From positions 7,011,216 through 7,075,215 of the forward strand of contig NZ_LN831776.1 of NCBI RefSeq assembly GCF_000981585.1: DNA of 64,000 nt, in the 5' to 3' direction. This DNA is from Paenibacillus riograndensis SBR5. GTDB taxonomy: Bacteria > Bacillota > Bacilli > Paenibacillales > Paenibacillaceae. This document shows positions 45,173 through 54,792 of the stretch, piece by piece (positions within the stretch are counted from its first letter, which is position 1; every line of letters begins with the position of its first letter). Position numbers and translations under genes: made by a program. The notes below the pieces were generated by a model that saw only the letters and a program-made list of their open reading frames with translations, did not search any database and had not been told where the DNA came from.

Positions 45173-45531
45173 TGACCCTGACTACCCACTGTATAAAAGA
45201 TTTGGCTACAACTCAATGGATGAGTTTATGGATGGTTGGGATCTTCTTTGATCCTATTCGCCATGAGTACACCTTGATCAGACCGATTGTAGACCCGGAA
45301 ACAAATCTGCTTTTTTACAACTATTGTCCACTGACCCATAGAAAGAAACCGCGGCGAAAAACAGAATTTTAACGAAATCAATGTGGCTTGAGGTATTGGG
45401 AGAGATGTATTCCATGAGAAGCTGGTGAATTACAGCTCATTGGAACGGGATGAGTTGTGGAAACGGGTTGCACTTGCATGAGCAGTGGCAAAAAATCAAG
45501 AAGCAGCCGGTTGAAATTCGCGATCAGAGCA
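45173..45531 (+). other. degenerate coding-like stretch in shifting frames
   Basis: Protein-like segments occur in different plus frames, each soon interrupted: DPDYPLYKRFGYNSMDEFMD ending at about 45252, FFDPIRHEYTLIRPIVDPET to 45372, and RDVFHEKLVNYSSLERDELW to about 45471. No start sites. Read as a decayed gene region. Confidence 0.4.
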
Positions 45532-46464
45532 TTAAGTTTGCGGATTCCAACGTCCCCCAGCCACCATCGCGCGCAGTCGTTTCATATCGGCGATCGGCGG
45601 CAGGCCGAACATCCTTGCATACTCACGGCTGAAATGAGAGGGACTGTCATAGCCTACCTGAAAAGCGGCTTCCGCCGCATCAGCAGTTTCGGATAACAGC
45701 AGGCGCCGCGCTTCCTGCAATCTGATTCTTTTCTGATACTGCAGAGGGCTCATCGCTGTGACTTCTTTAAAATGTCTATGCAACGATGAAGGGCTCATAT
45801 TAGCCAGCTCGGCCAGCTCCTCGATTCGCAGCGGCTGGGCATAATTCTGCTTGATTTGCTCGATGACCTCCTTGATCCGGTAAGCGCTGCTTCCCTCCAC
45901 AGCAATCTGCTTCAGCACATCCCCCTGCTGCCCTTTCAAAATCCTGTACAAGATTTCACGAATGTACATTGGTGCCAAAGCTTTAATGTCCTCAGGTGTC
46001 TCCAATAACCGTACAAGCCTTATAGCGGCATCAAGAAGGGAAGTGCTTGTTTGGCTGATAAACAGCCCGCGCCTGGAATCCGCTGGTTGAACCGCGCGAA
46101 GTTCGGACTCCTCCAGAATCTCTACAATTTGAGCAGGCTTAAAATCAAGCCTGAAGCACAAGTACGGCACATCGGATAAAGCTTCAATAATCTGCCCCGA
46201 TACCGGCAAATCAACCGAAACCACAAGATAATCCGAAGGTCCGTATTGGTATCTCTCCTCTGTCAGCATCACTTCTTTTTTACCCTGGGCAACGATGCAT
46301 AAAGCAGGTTCATGAACTCTATAGATTGGCTCGGTGATCTTCGAGCTTCGAATACAGTATAAGGATGGTATGTCCGTCGCGTGAACCCCTTCCCCGGGTG
46401 AGAACCGGTCAATAAGCTCCGCGAGTTCTTTCTGTTTTTGTATAAGGTTTGTTGTTTTCGGCAC
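45532..46464 (-). CDS. AraC-family transcriptional regulator (AraC_N type)
   Basis: A 310-residue regulator. The N-terminal AraC_N domain (about 20-175) includes EPALCIVAQGKKEVMLTEER and LPVSGQIIEA; the C-terminal double HTH (about 205-300) has LRIEELAELANMSPSSLHRH and AAFQVGYDSPSHFSREYARMF. GTG 46464 follows AAGGTGG. It is divergent from the Atu4866-domain and MFS genes over 178 bp and is the likely regulator of both. Confidence 0.92.
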   Translation of the reverse strand: MPKTTNLIQKQKELAELIDRFSPGEGVHATDIPSLYCIRSSKITEPIYRVHEPALCIVAQGKKEVMLTEERYQYGPSDYLVVSVDLPVSGQIIEALSDVPYLCFRLDFKPAQIVEILEESELRAVQPADSRRGLFISQTSTSLLDAAIRLVRLLETPEDIKALAPMYIREILYRILKGQQGDVLKQIAVEGSSAYRIKEVIEQIKQNYAQPLRIEELAELANMSPSSLHRHFKEVTAMSPLQYQKRIRLQEARRLLLSETADAAEAAFQVGYDSPSHFSREYARMFGLPPIADMKRLRAMVAGGRWNPQT

Positions 46465-46642
46465 GTTTCCCCACCTTCCATCTCAGAACACTTACTACAG
46501 TTATTATAGCTTCTTCCTTCTGTTTCGTTTAGTTGCTTGAAAGGAATGAGCAATCTTTTGCGATGAATCTTCTATCTGTCCATTTTTCAAGTGCCTCATA
46601 ATATCTATAGCGGCTGTAAATGATTAAAGGAGAAGATTGCTT

Positions 46643-46927
46643 ATGAAGATAAACACTGATTTAAACAATATGAACTCCGGGAACAACAAGCCGTATGTAG
46701 GGATGTGGGTTACGGCGGACGATTATATTCGTCATGAACTATTGACGAACGGCCGGTATGACGAGGCGCGCGGCAACCGAAAAAGCGCCTACACAGGCAG
46801 TTATACAATCACGGGCAACCATATCGATTATGTCGATGATACAGGCTTTACCGCTGACGGGGAATTCCGGGACGGAATTCTCTATCATGCCGGTATGATT
46901 CTGTTTCGGGAAAGCAAGGAGGATTGA
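46643..46927 (+). CDS. Atu4866-domain small protein
   Basis: A 94-residue protein. PYVGMWVTADDYIRHELLTN, RYDEARGNRKSAYTGSYTI and IDYVDDTGFTADGEFRDGILYHAG are typical of the Atu4866 family (beta-rich, lipocalin-like size, function unknown), often encoded next to AraC regulators and MFS or SDR genes. ATG 46643 with AAAGGAGA is preferred to a TTG two codons upstream. The MFS gene begins 7 bp after it, so they form an operon. Confidence 0.85.
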   Translation: MKINTDLNNMNSGNNKPYVGMWVTADDYIRHELLTNGRYDEARGNRKSAYTGSYTITGNHIDYVDDTGFTADGEFRDGILYHAGMILFRESKED

Positions 46928-46933
46928 GGAGAT

Positions 46934-48100
46934 ATGGATAGAAGAGTCTGGATTTTAACGATTGCCGCCTTTGTCGTCGGTACGGTCGAGCTGGTCATTG
47001 CGGGCATTATCGAAATGATTGCCCAGGACCTGCAGGTTTCCGTTGCGGCCGCGGGACAGCTCGTTACCGTATATTCTCTTGTGTTCGCCCTCGGATCACC
47101 GGTTATTATTAGCTTGACGGCCAATATGGAGCGGCGCAGGCTGCTCATTATCGCGATGTGTGTGTTTTTTGCGGGGAATATCCTGTCCATTATTAGTCCG
47201 AATTTTACCCTGCTCCTGATTTCCAGAGTAGTGCTTGCCGCAAGCTGCTCTGTCATCATCATTCTGTCCATTACATTGGCGGCCAGCATCGTGCCTCAGG
47301 CATTAAAAGGCCGCGCAATCGGCATTATATTCATGGGTTTGAGCGCTGCCCTGATGCTTGGCGTGCCGCTCGGCACATGGATTGGCGATCGCTGGGGCTG
47401 GAGAATGACGTTTGTCTTAATCGCCGCACTTACATTGATTGTGGCTTTATGCGTACAGCGCTTTCTGCCTAAAACGCCGCCGCAACCGTCAGTTTCTCTC
47501 CGGACACAGCTTGGCACGTTGAAGAGCTCCAAGATTCTCTCGGTCCATTTGGTTTCCATACTGCAGATGACAGGTCAATTTACGATCTATGCATATATTA
47601 CGCCTTATCTGCAAACAACAATGGGCTTATCCGCACCTATAATCAGTCTGGTGCTCCTGGTTTACGGCCTCGCCGGAATTGCCGGTGGCTGGATCGGCGG
47701 CTGGTCCTCCGACAAGCTGGGGCCGCGGAAGACGATCATCCTCACGCTCGTGCTGCATGCCGCAGCGATTCTGCTGCTGCCTTACGCCGTATCCAACTTG
47801 TTCAGCTTATTGCTGGTGGTCGCTGTCTGGTGTACCTTCAATATGGCGCCAAGCCCGGCCATTCAGAGCTATCTTATCGAGACGGCTCCCGAATCAGCGG
47901 ATATTCAGCTCAGCTTCAATACTTCGTCGCTTCACATTGGAGTCGCACTCGGCTCCATGATAGGCGGCTTCGTAGTGAGCCAATACAGCATTTCCGTCAA
48001 TCCTGTAGCAGGCGGGTTGATTATACTCTTATCTATCCTCTCCGCCCTCTACTCGATGACAAGAAAGAAAAATCGCGAAGCTGTAGAGCAAGCCGTTTAA
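46934..48100 (+). CDS. MFS transporter (DHA1, AraJ/YtbD-like)
   Basis: A 388-residue transporter with 12 helices. Family marks are VELVIAGIIEMIAQDLQVSV on TM1, the loop GSPVIISLTANMERRRLLI (motif A position), RAIGIIFMGLSAALMLGVPLG (motif C region) and GWRMTF. Expected to export drugs or sugars. GGAGGATTGAGGAG precedes ATG. Cotranscribed with the Atu4866-domain gene and probably controlled by the divergent AraC regulator. Confidence 0.92.
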   Translation: MDRRVWILTIAAFVVGTVELVIAGIIEMIAQDLQVSVAAAGQLVTVYSLVFALGSPVIISLTANMERRRLLIIAMCVFFAGNILSIISPNFTLLLISRVVLAASCSVIIILSITLAASIVPQALKGRAIGIIFMGLSAALMLGVPLGTWIGDRWGWRMTFVLIAALTLIVALCVQRFLPKTPPQPSVSLRTQLGTLKSSKILSVHLVSILQMTGQFTIYAYITPYLQTTMGLSAPIISLVLLVYGLAGIAGGWIGGWSSDKLGPRKTIILTLVLHAAAILLLPYAVSNLFSLLLVVAVWCTFNMAPSPAIQSYLIETAPESADIQLSFNTSSLHIGVALGSMIGGFVVSQYSISVNPVAGGLIILLSILSALYSMTRKKNREAVEQAV

Positions 48101-48232
48101 AATAAAGTGGTTCAGTAATACTTCGAGGGAATGATGAAAGATTCTACAAAATCAAGGAATGACAGAAGGAACGATCCATTCACGTCGAACGGTGTCCTAT
48201 CCTGATTTACGTTCGTCCCACCCCCAGAAGCA

Positions 48233-48264
48233 AATAAAAACGGGGCTACCCGAAGGCAGCCCCG
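48233..48264 (-). terminator. terminator of glmS
   Basis: CGGGGCT/AGCCCCG stem with a 10-nt loop, followed on the minus strand by TTTTTATTTG; 78 bp after the stop codon. Confidence 0.85.
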
Positions 48265-48341
48265 CACTGGAGTCATGTTGTTTAATCTGGATGTCAAACT
48301 TTATTTTCACTGAACAAAAGATTTTATAATACCTTAACCCC

Positions 48342-50174
48342 TTACTCCACCGTAACGCTTTTCGCCAGGTTTCGTGGTTTATCGACATCGTGGCCCAGGG
48401 CCAGCGAAGCGTAGTAGGCGAGCAATTGCAGCGTAACTACGGACAATGCAGCGGTCAGCAGCGGCAGGGTCTTAGGAATCACGAAGGCTTGATCGACGGA
48501 TTTCAACAGGTCGGTAACGTGCTCTTCGTGCGTAATCGCCAGGACGTCAGCGCCGCGGGCTTTTACTTCCTTGATGTTGCTGACGGTTTTCTCCAGAACG
48601 GATTCCTGGGTGGCCAGGGCAATCACCGGAACGCCCTCTTCGATCAGCGCCAGGGTGCCGTGCTTCAATTCGCCCGCAGCGTAAGCTTCGGAGTGAATAT
48701 AGGAGATTTCTTTCAGCTTCAGCGAGCCTTCCTGAGCAACAGCGTAATCAACGCCGCGGCCAATGAAGAACAGGTGCTTATGTTCAGCAATCTGCTCAGC
48801 GTAGGTTTTGATCGCTTCTTTTTGTGCGAGAATTTGTTCTACCTGCTCTGGCAGGGATTGCATAGCGGCCAAAATCTCAGCGACCTGTGCTTCGCTCTGA
48901 GTACCGCGCACTTCAGCCAGATACAGACCAAGCAGCGTGAATGCAATAATCTGTGAAGTGTAGGCTTTGGTGGAAGCTACGGCAATTTCCGGTCCAGCCA
49001 GGGTCACCAGCACATCATTAGCTTCACGGGCAATGGAGCTGCCCACTACGTTAGTAATTGCCAGTACATGCGCACCGTTCGCTTGCCCTTCACGCAGCGC
49101 TGCCAGTGTATCCGCAGTTTCGCCGGATTGGCTAACTACGATAACCAGGGTTTCCGGTGTAACGATCGGCGAACGGTAACGGTATTCCGAAGCGATATCA
49201 TTTTCTACAGGAATACGTACCAGGGACTCGATCAGATTGCGTCCAACAAGTCCTGCATTATAAGCCGTACCACAGGCAACAATCTGGATGTTGCGGATGT
49301 TCTTGATCTGCTCTTCCGTCAGGTTAAGCTCTGGCAGAATCACTTTGCTGCCTTCAGCATTCGTACGTCCACGCATCGTATCGCGGTATGCTTTTGGCTG
49401 CTCGTGGATTTCTTTCAGCATGAAATGCTCATAGCCGCCTTTTTCTGCGGTAACTGCATCCCAATCGACAGTAATCATTTCCCGAGAAATAAAGTTGCCT
49501 TCAATCGTCATCAATTCGACAGCATCCCGTGTCAGTACAGCCATTTCGCCGTCGTTCAAAATATATACGTTGCGGGTATATTCCAGCAAAGCGGGAATGT
49601 CGGACCCGATAAAGTTTTCGCCCTCACCCAGACCAATGATCAGCGGGCTTGCTTGACGCACAGCCACCAGTTTGTCGGGCTCATATTCAGTCAGAACTCC
49701 CAGTGCAAATGCACCGCGCATGAAGGTGATCGCTTTTTGTACAGCTTTTACAATATCACCATTATATTCGCGGGCGATCAGGTGGGAAATAACCTCCGTA
49801 TCCGTTTCGGAAGTAAAGTGGCATCCCCCGGCAATCAGTTCTTCCTTAAGGTCAAGGTAGTTCTCCACAATCCCGTTGTGTACGACCGAGAACTTCTTGC
49901 TCTCGTCGGTGTGCGGGTGGGAGTTCTCATCGGAAGGTTTACCATGCGTCGCCCACCGTGTATGCCCGATTCCGGCGCTGCCGGTAAGTGGAGTTGCTTC
50001 CAGTCTGGATTCCAGGTTCGCCATACGGCCTTGTGCTTTTACAACCTGAAGGCCCTCTTTGGTAAATACGGCAATCCCTGCCGAATCATAACCGCGATAC
50101 TCCAGCTTCTTCAAGCCCTCTACCAAGATCCCCTGCGAATTCTGATTCCCGATATATCCTACAATACCACACAT
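48342..50174 (-). CDS. glmS: glutamine-fructose-6-phosphate aminotransferase (isomerizing)
   Basis: A 610-residue enzyme making glucosamine-6-phosphate for wall synthesis. The N-terminal Ntn glutaminase starts MCGIVGYIG (nucleophile C2 after Met removal) with the GHTRWATHG motif; two SIS domains follow (SQSGETADTLAALREGQANG and FIGRGVDYAVAQEGSLKLKE), and the C-terminus ends DKPRNLAKSVTVE as in all GlmS. It has its own promoter and a glmS ribozyme in a long leader, downstream of glmM. Confidence 0.97.
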   Translation of the reverse strand: MCGIVGYIGNQNSQGILVEGLKKLEYRGYDSAGIAVFTKEGLQVVKAQGRMANLESRLEATPLTGSAGIGHTRWATHGKPSDENSHPHTDESKKFSVVHNGIVENYLDLKEELIAGGCHFTSETDTEVISHLIAREYNGDIVKAVQKAITFMRGAFALGVLTEYEPDKLVAVRQASPLIIGLGEGENFIGSDIPALLEYTRNVYILNDGEMAVLTRDAVELMTIEGNFISREMITVDWDAVTAEKGGYEHFMLKEIHEQPKAYRDTMRGRTNAEGSKVILPELNLTEEQIKNIRNIQIVACGTAYNAGLVGRNLIESLVRIPVENDIASEYRYRSPIVTPETLVIVVSQSGETADTLAALREGQANGAHVLAITNVVGSSIAREANDVLVTLAGPEIAVASTKAYTSQIIAFTLLGLYLAEVRGTQSEAQVAEILAAMQSLPEQVEQILAQKEAIKTYAEQIAEHKHLFFIGRGVDYAVAQEGSLKLKEISYIHSEAYAAGELKHGTLALIEEGVPVIALATQESVLEKTVSNIKEVKARGADVLAITHEEHVTDLLKSVDQAFVIPKTLPLLTAALSVVTLQLLAYYASLALGHDVDKPRNLAKSVTVE

Positions 50175-50439
50175 TATAATTTCCCCCGTCCAATTTATAG
50201 TGTGGGCGGCATAAGGAAAGAAACGTGCCGTGCGGCATGTTTTTGAGAAAAAGCAAATATTCTGTTGTATTTCAGGCTCACCAAGTTCACACGATTACGC
50301 AATCCTTAAAAAAGAACAGTATCCGTTTCCCTTGTATCTATGTTCATGAAATGCACAGTCTTCTCCTCTGCCGCAGCAGAACGCTCTGTGTTTCTCTCCG
50401 TTACTGCACTAGCCCATGAAATGAAAAATAACTTCTGGT

Positions 50440-50641
50440 TGCACCCACAGAAACGTTGTGTGAAAGGTCGCCCTCGCATTTTCCGCTTCCATTTACGGCT
50501 CTGGTGCATCACCGGGAGGTCCCCGCCGAACATTTCGAACACCTCCACCTCGTCAGCTTACATCTGCCGTGATCCGTTCAAGCCTTGCCCTATAGGCAAC
50601 TGCTGTCCCTTCTCCCCCGCGCAAGATCAAGCTCTGGCGCT
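50440..50641 (-). ncRNA. glmS ribozyme (glucosamine-6-phosphate-activated)
   Basis: Minus strand. The cleavage-site segment AAGCGCCAGAGCTTGA begins at 50642, so self-cleavage is expected between 50641 and 50640. P1/P2 are followed by GACGAGGTGGAGGTGTTCGA and TGTTCGGCGGGGACCTCCCG, the conserved pseudoknot core. The 3' boundary (P4) is approximate. Cleavage destabilises the glmS mRNA when the sugar phosphate is abundant. Confidence 0.92.
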
Positions 50642-50694
50642 TGCTGTTGCCAACCTTACTATCCCCGCTTTCCTTCTGGAATGACACTTAATCT

Positions 50695-50723
50695 ATTATA
50701 TGCACCTTACATCATTTTTGCAA
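50695..50723 (-). promoter_or_regulatory. sigma-A promoter of glmS
   Basis: TTGCAA (50723-50718), 17-nt spacer, TATAAT (50700-50695) on the minus strand; about 50 nt before the ribozyme cleavage site. Confidence 0.75.
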
Positions 50724-50850
50724 CGCTGTATTACAGGAATACTTTTGACAGTTCGCACAGAAGAATGGACATAAATTTAAATATTCAGCCGCTGAAGCAG
50801 ATCAAGCACTCCCTCCACCGGCTGAACAACTCTAACATTAATCTGATTAA

Positions 50851-52191
50851 TTACACCAGTTCACGCTGAACAACATCAACAATGTGGCCAACATAAAGAT
50901 CCAGTTCCGCCTTATCCGGACCTTCCGCCATCACGCGGATCAACGGCTCTGTACCGGAAGGACGCACCAGCACACGGCCATTATCGCCGAGCTTGCCTTC
51001 CACTTCCTGAATAGCCGCTTCAATCGCCGGATTGTTCGGATAGTTGGTCTTATCCTGTACGCGAACATTCACCAGCACCTGCGGATATTTGGTCATCATC
51101 GATTTCAGCGCACTGAGCTTCTTGCCCGATGACTTCATTGTTTCCACCAGCTGGATCGCGGTCAGAATACCGTCACCTGTTGTGTTGTAATCCAGGAAAA
51201 TCACATGTCCGGACTGTTCCCCGCCCAAATTGTATCCGCCCCGGCGCATTTCTTCCATCACGTAACGGTCACCAACTGCGGTCTTTGCTGTGTTCAGTGC
51301 CAATTTCTCTGTCGCTTTGTAGAATCCGATATTACTCATAACTGTGGACACAATGGTGCCATCCTTAAGCTTGCCGGCACGGTTCATTGCATCTCCGCAA
51401 ATACAGAGGATAAAGTCTCCGTCGACTTCGTCGCCATTCTCATCAATGGCAATCAAGCGGTCAGCATCCCCGTCAAAAGCAAGTCCCAGATCCGCACCCT
51501 GACGCAGAACTTCCTCTCGCAGCGTCTCCGGATGTGTGGAGCCAAAGCCGTCATTAATGTTCAGTCCATCCGGTTCCGAACCGATGGCAATCACTTCCGC
51601 CCCCAGCTCTCTGAACAAGCGCGGCGCGAGTTCATAGGCTGCTCCATGGGCGCAGTCCAGTACCACTTTAAGTCCAGCGAAGCTATGGGAAATCGTTGTT
51701 TTAAGATAGTCCAAATATAAATATTTTGCATCATTATCTATGCTTACTGTCCCCAGACCCGCACCTACAGGGCGCGGCAATTCATCGATTTCGGCATCCA
51801 TCAGCTCTTCAATCCGCAGCTCGGTTTCATCTGTCAGCTTGAAGCCGTCTCCGCCAAAAAACTTAATCCCGTTGTCTTCAACCGGATTATGCGAAGCAGA
51901 AATCATCACTCCCGCATCAGCCTTCAGCAATCTGGTGATATAAGCCACCGCAGGCGTGCTTACGATGCCCAGACGAATGACCCGGGCTCCAATGGACAAC
52001 AGGCCCGCTACAAGCGCCGATTCCAGCAGTGGACCCGAAATCCGCGTGTCCATGCCTATAACCACCTTGGGCTTCTCCACATTTCCTGCCAATACATATC
52101 CTCCGCAGCGGCCGATGCTATAGGCCATTTCTGCAGTCAATTCACGGTTTGCAACTCCGCGCACGCCATCTGTACCAAAATACTTACCCAT
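50851..52191 (-). CDS. glmM: phosphoglucosamine mutase
   Basis: A 446-residue alpha-D-phosphohexomutase converting glucosamine-6-phosphate to glucosamine-1-phosphate. It starts [15 protein letters not shown]; the phosphoserine is S100 in [15 protein letters not shown], the metal loop is [10 protein letters not shown] and the C-terminal phosphate-binding loop [15 protein letters not shown]. Downstream of cdaA-cdaR, the classic cluster in which GlmM can also bind and inhibit CdaA. Confidence 0.97.
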   Translation of the reverse strand: MGKYFGTDGVRGVANRELTAEMAYSIGRCGGYVLAGNVEKPKVVIGMDTRISGPLLESALVAGLLSIGARVIRLGIVSTPAVAYITRLLKADAGVMISASHNPVEDNGIKFFGGDGFKLTDETELRIEELMDAEIDELPRPVGAGLGTVSIDNDAKYLYLDYLKTTISHSFAGLKVVLDCAHGAAYELAPRLFRELGAEVIAIGSEPDGLNINDGFGSTHPETLREEVLRQGADLGLAFDGDADRLIAIDENGDEVDGDFILCICGDAMNRAGKLKDGTIVSTVMSNIGFYKATEKLALNTAKTAVGDRYVMEEMRRGGYNLGGEQSGHVIFLDYNTTGDGILTAIQLVETMKSSGKKLSALKSMMTKYPQVLVNVRVQDKTNYPNNPAIEAAIQEVEGKLGDNGRVLVRPSGTEPLIRVMAEGPDKAELDLYVGHIVDVVQRELV

Positions 52192-52301
52192 CTGTTTTCT
52201 CCTTTAGAATACGCTGCTTCAGCTTAATGAATTATTGTATGAATGAATTCTTGTTTCGTGTGCTTCTGACTCACAGGTTAGACGCCGACCGGCTGAAAAA
52301 G

Positions 52302-53762
52302 TTACGTTCCATCCGTACTGCTTACATTGTTGCCAACTCCGTTAAGAGCACCTGAATTAGCGCCGTTCTCCGGTACTCCTTCGGAAGGGGTTGGTGTGGC
52401 TGTAGGATCAGCAGTGTCCGGACTCTGTGGAGGTGCTGTGGGGCTTTCTTCAACGAAGGCTGGCTCCGTAGTTGGCTCAGGGGTCACTGCTGCACTGCTG
52501 TTATCCGGCGTCGCTGTGGGTTCCGGCGTTGCCGGAGCCAGCAGTTCTACCGTTGCCGTGAGCCGTTGCGAAGCATTCGCGAGAGCAATGAACCTGGGCA
52601 GCGAGACATGCAGCGTTACGGCATGGTTCCCGGCCTTGAGGCCAACAACATCCGCCACCACACTGATATTATTTTTGTCCAGCTGATTCAGTAAAGCCGG
52701 GGCTCCAGATACCGTCAGAGTAACAGCTTTGCTGGCTGGATCTGTGATCCGGGCGGATAGCCCGTTGTCTACCCCCTCCAGCTTAATGGGGATATTATCG
52801 ATGGTTTTCTCGGCTACTTCCGAGGTCACTACAGAGACATTCAAGACTGCAGGTTCAATCTTCACCGTGCCTTCCGGAGCAGGCAGCTCCAGCTTCAGCT
52901 CTTTTGTACCTGCGGAATCTATTGCGCTTAAATTCAGCGTTGCTTCATAGGAGGATAAACCGGCTAAGGACTCTTCGGTTCCATATACCGTTACTGTGTC
53001 CTGCTCGGGCAACACCCGGGACAACGCCAACGCTCCTGGAAGCTGGCCGGTAAAGCTGATGTCAAGCGGCAGGCTTTTGAATGGCATAGTGACCGGCAGA
53101 TCCACAGTAACAGTGGACGGCTCGATGACCGCATCCTTAATCTCATTGCCGCTGCTGTCAACTGCGTACAGCTTCAGCTTTTTATCCTTAATCGTCTCGC
53201 TTTCACCATCCAATTCAATGGTCCCCTGTACCTTGGACACCTTGCTAAGCTCACTTGAAGCCAGCGTAACCTGCGCTTCCGCTGGATCTATGACAGGAGC
53301 ACCCACCTGATAACCCGCCGCCGGCTTCCCTTTAGTAACGATGGAAACAGGAAAAGACTTGGTATTCCGCAGTTCCACACGGACATTCACTTCATTGGGG
53401 TTAATATCCTGCAGCGTCACTCCGCTTGGAAGTGAATAATGAAGCGGCAGTGTGGTATCCCCCGGTTGAATGTTGCTTAAATCAATCCACACTTTATACG
53501 CATCCGAAAATTTATAGGTAAGATCCGATTTTTTGCCCAGGACCTCGAGCCTGACGCTTACGGCATCCTGGGACGTGATTACATATTTGTCCTCATCGAA
53601 TCCTTTGACCTCTATCTTAACATTTTCGATAATTTTGGACTCCTTGTTGACCGTGGTCTGGCTGGTAGGTGCAGTATCTACATGGACAATGGTCCACAGG
53701 ATAATCGCAAGGGCAAGGGCAAGAATTTTGTTAAAATTGTTATTCTTCATCCACTTATCCAT
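52302..53762 (-). CDS. cdaR: CdaR/YbbR-domain regulator of diadenylate cyclase
   Basis: A 486-residue extracytoplasmic protein anchored by an N-terminal helix (about 13-30, ILALALAIILWTIVHV) and carrying four YbbR-type beta domains (IENVKIEVKGFDEDKYVIT and three later units). The last about 70 residues form a Pro/Thr/Ala/Glu-rich tail (repeated PTATP/EPT) that may cross or stick to the wall. ATG 53762 overlaps the cdaA stop by 8 bp. It modulates CdaA activity in known systems. Confidence 0.93.
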   Translation of the reverse strand: MDKWMKNNNFNKILALALAIILWTIVHVDTAPTSQTTVNKESKIIENVKIEVKGFDEDKYVITSQDAVSVRLEVLGKKSDLTYKFSDAYKVWIDLSNIQPGDTTLPLHYSLPSGVTLQDINPNEVNVRVELRNTKSFPVSIVTKGKPAAGYQVGAPVIDPAEAQVTLASSELSKVSKVQGTIELDGESETIKDKKLKLYAVDSSGNEIKDAVIEPSTVTVDLPVTMPFKSLPLDISFTGQLPGALALSRVLPEQDTVTVYGTEESLAGLSSYEATLNLSAIDSAGTKELKLELPAPEGTVKIEPAVLNVSVVTSEVAEKTIDNIPIKLEGVDNGLSARITDPASKAVTLTVSGAPALLNQLDKNNISVVADVVGLKAGNHAVTLHVSLPRFIALANASQRLTATVELLAPATPEPTATPDNSSAAVTPEPTTEPAFVEESPTAPPQSPDTADPTATPTPSEGVPENGANSGALNGVGNNVSSTDGT

Positions 53763-54585
53763 TGTTCTTATCTCCCTTCCGTTTCCAGAAAGCGGAGCTT
53801 TTCTCCTTGAGCGATGAAGTGGCACGCAGCTCCTCATACAGCTTGGAGATCAAGGACTCTTCCTTAATATCGCGCACGATCTGCCCGTTAATCGCCAGCG
53901 AAATCTGTCCGGTCTCTTCCGAGACTACAACGGAGACAGAGTCGGCCACTTCACTAATCCCGATCGCGGCGCGGTGGCGTGTCCCCAGCTCCTTGCTGAT
54001 AAACGGATTCTCCGACAGCGGCAAATAACAGGCGGCAGCGGCAATCTGCCCTTCCTGCATAATCAGCGCACCATCATGCAGCGGCGTGTTCGGAATAAAA
54101 ATATTGATCAGCAGCTCGGAGCTGACCACAGAGCGCATAGGAATACCGGATTCCGTATATTCATTAAGCCCGGTAGCTCTTTCGAAGACAATTAACGCCC
54201 CTATTTTTCGCTGCGCCAAATAATTCACAGCTTTAATGACTTCACCGATCAGCTTGCTGATCTCTTCATCGTTCTCGGCAGCCCGTCCAAAAAACTTGCC
54301 CCGGCCAAGCTGCTCCAGCCCCCTTCGCAGTTCCGGCTGAAAGATAATAAATATCGCAAAGATCCCGAAGGTAAAAATCTGGTTCATCAGCCATTTGAGG
54401 GTATACAAATCGAGCAGTGTGCTCAGTGCCCAAATCACAACCAGCACCAGAATCCCCTTGAGCAGCTGAACCGCCCGGGTTCCGCGCACCATATTGAGCA
54501 CTTTGTAAATAATATAGCTGACGATCAGTATATCGATTATATCTTTAATGGAATCTTTCCATGTCATGTCTGAAAAATAACTCAT
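53755..54585 (-). CDS. cdaA: diadenylate cyclase CdaA
   Basis: A 276-residue membrane enzyme producing cyclic-di-AMP from two ATP. Three N-terminal helices (about 15-85) precede the DAC domain with D171-G-A and R203-H-R active-site motifs. The C-terminus is basic (SSAFWKRKGDKNNG). First gene of cdaA-cdaR-glmM(-glmS), linking osmotic and wall signalling. Confidence 0.96.
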   Translation of the reverse strand: MSYFSDMTWKDSIKDIIDILIVSYIIYKVLNMVRGTRAVQLLKGILVLVVIWALSTLLDLYTLKWLMNQIFTFGIFAIFIIFQPELRRGLEQLGRGKFFGRAAENDEEISKLIGEVIKAVNYLAQRKIGALIVFERATGLNEYTESGIPMRSVVSSELLINIFIPNTPLHDGALIMQEGQIAAAACYLPLSENPFISKELGTRHRAAIGISEVADSVSVVVSEETGQISLAINGQIVRDIKEESLISKLYEELRATSSLKEKSSAFWKRKGDKNNG

Positions 54586-54724
54586 GCCAAAACCCCCGTC
54601 AATTCATATTAGCTGGGTTTATGTAAAATGTCTGTAAGTTCTGTAACATATCTAGGTTATAACGTTCCAGCCCAGGTTGCAAGTTTAGACCCGCAGGGAT
54701 TCACCGCATGATATTTCCAGGCAG

Positions 54725-54760
54725 CAAAAAAGCGCCATCTTTCCGGAAAAAGAGGCGCAA
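54725..54760 (-). terminator. terminator of the sigma/anti-sigma operon
   Basis: GCGCC/GGCGC outer stem with inner TTTCCGGAAA; followed on the minus strand by T6. It separates the sigma operon from cdaA. Confidence 0.8.
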
Positions 54761-54792
54761 ATGATATTTCTGCTAAAAGTGACCAAGTGTTA

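Noticed and set aside
49068..50246. 392-residue plus-strand frame
   Set aside because: Antisense of glmS, which is unmistakable on the minus strand.
50306..50548. 80-residue minus-strand frame before glmS
   Set aside because: It overlaps the conserved core of the glmS ribozyme and has no ribosome site.
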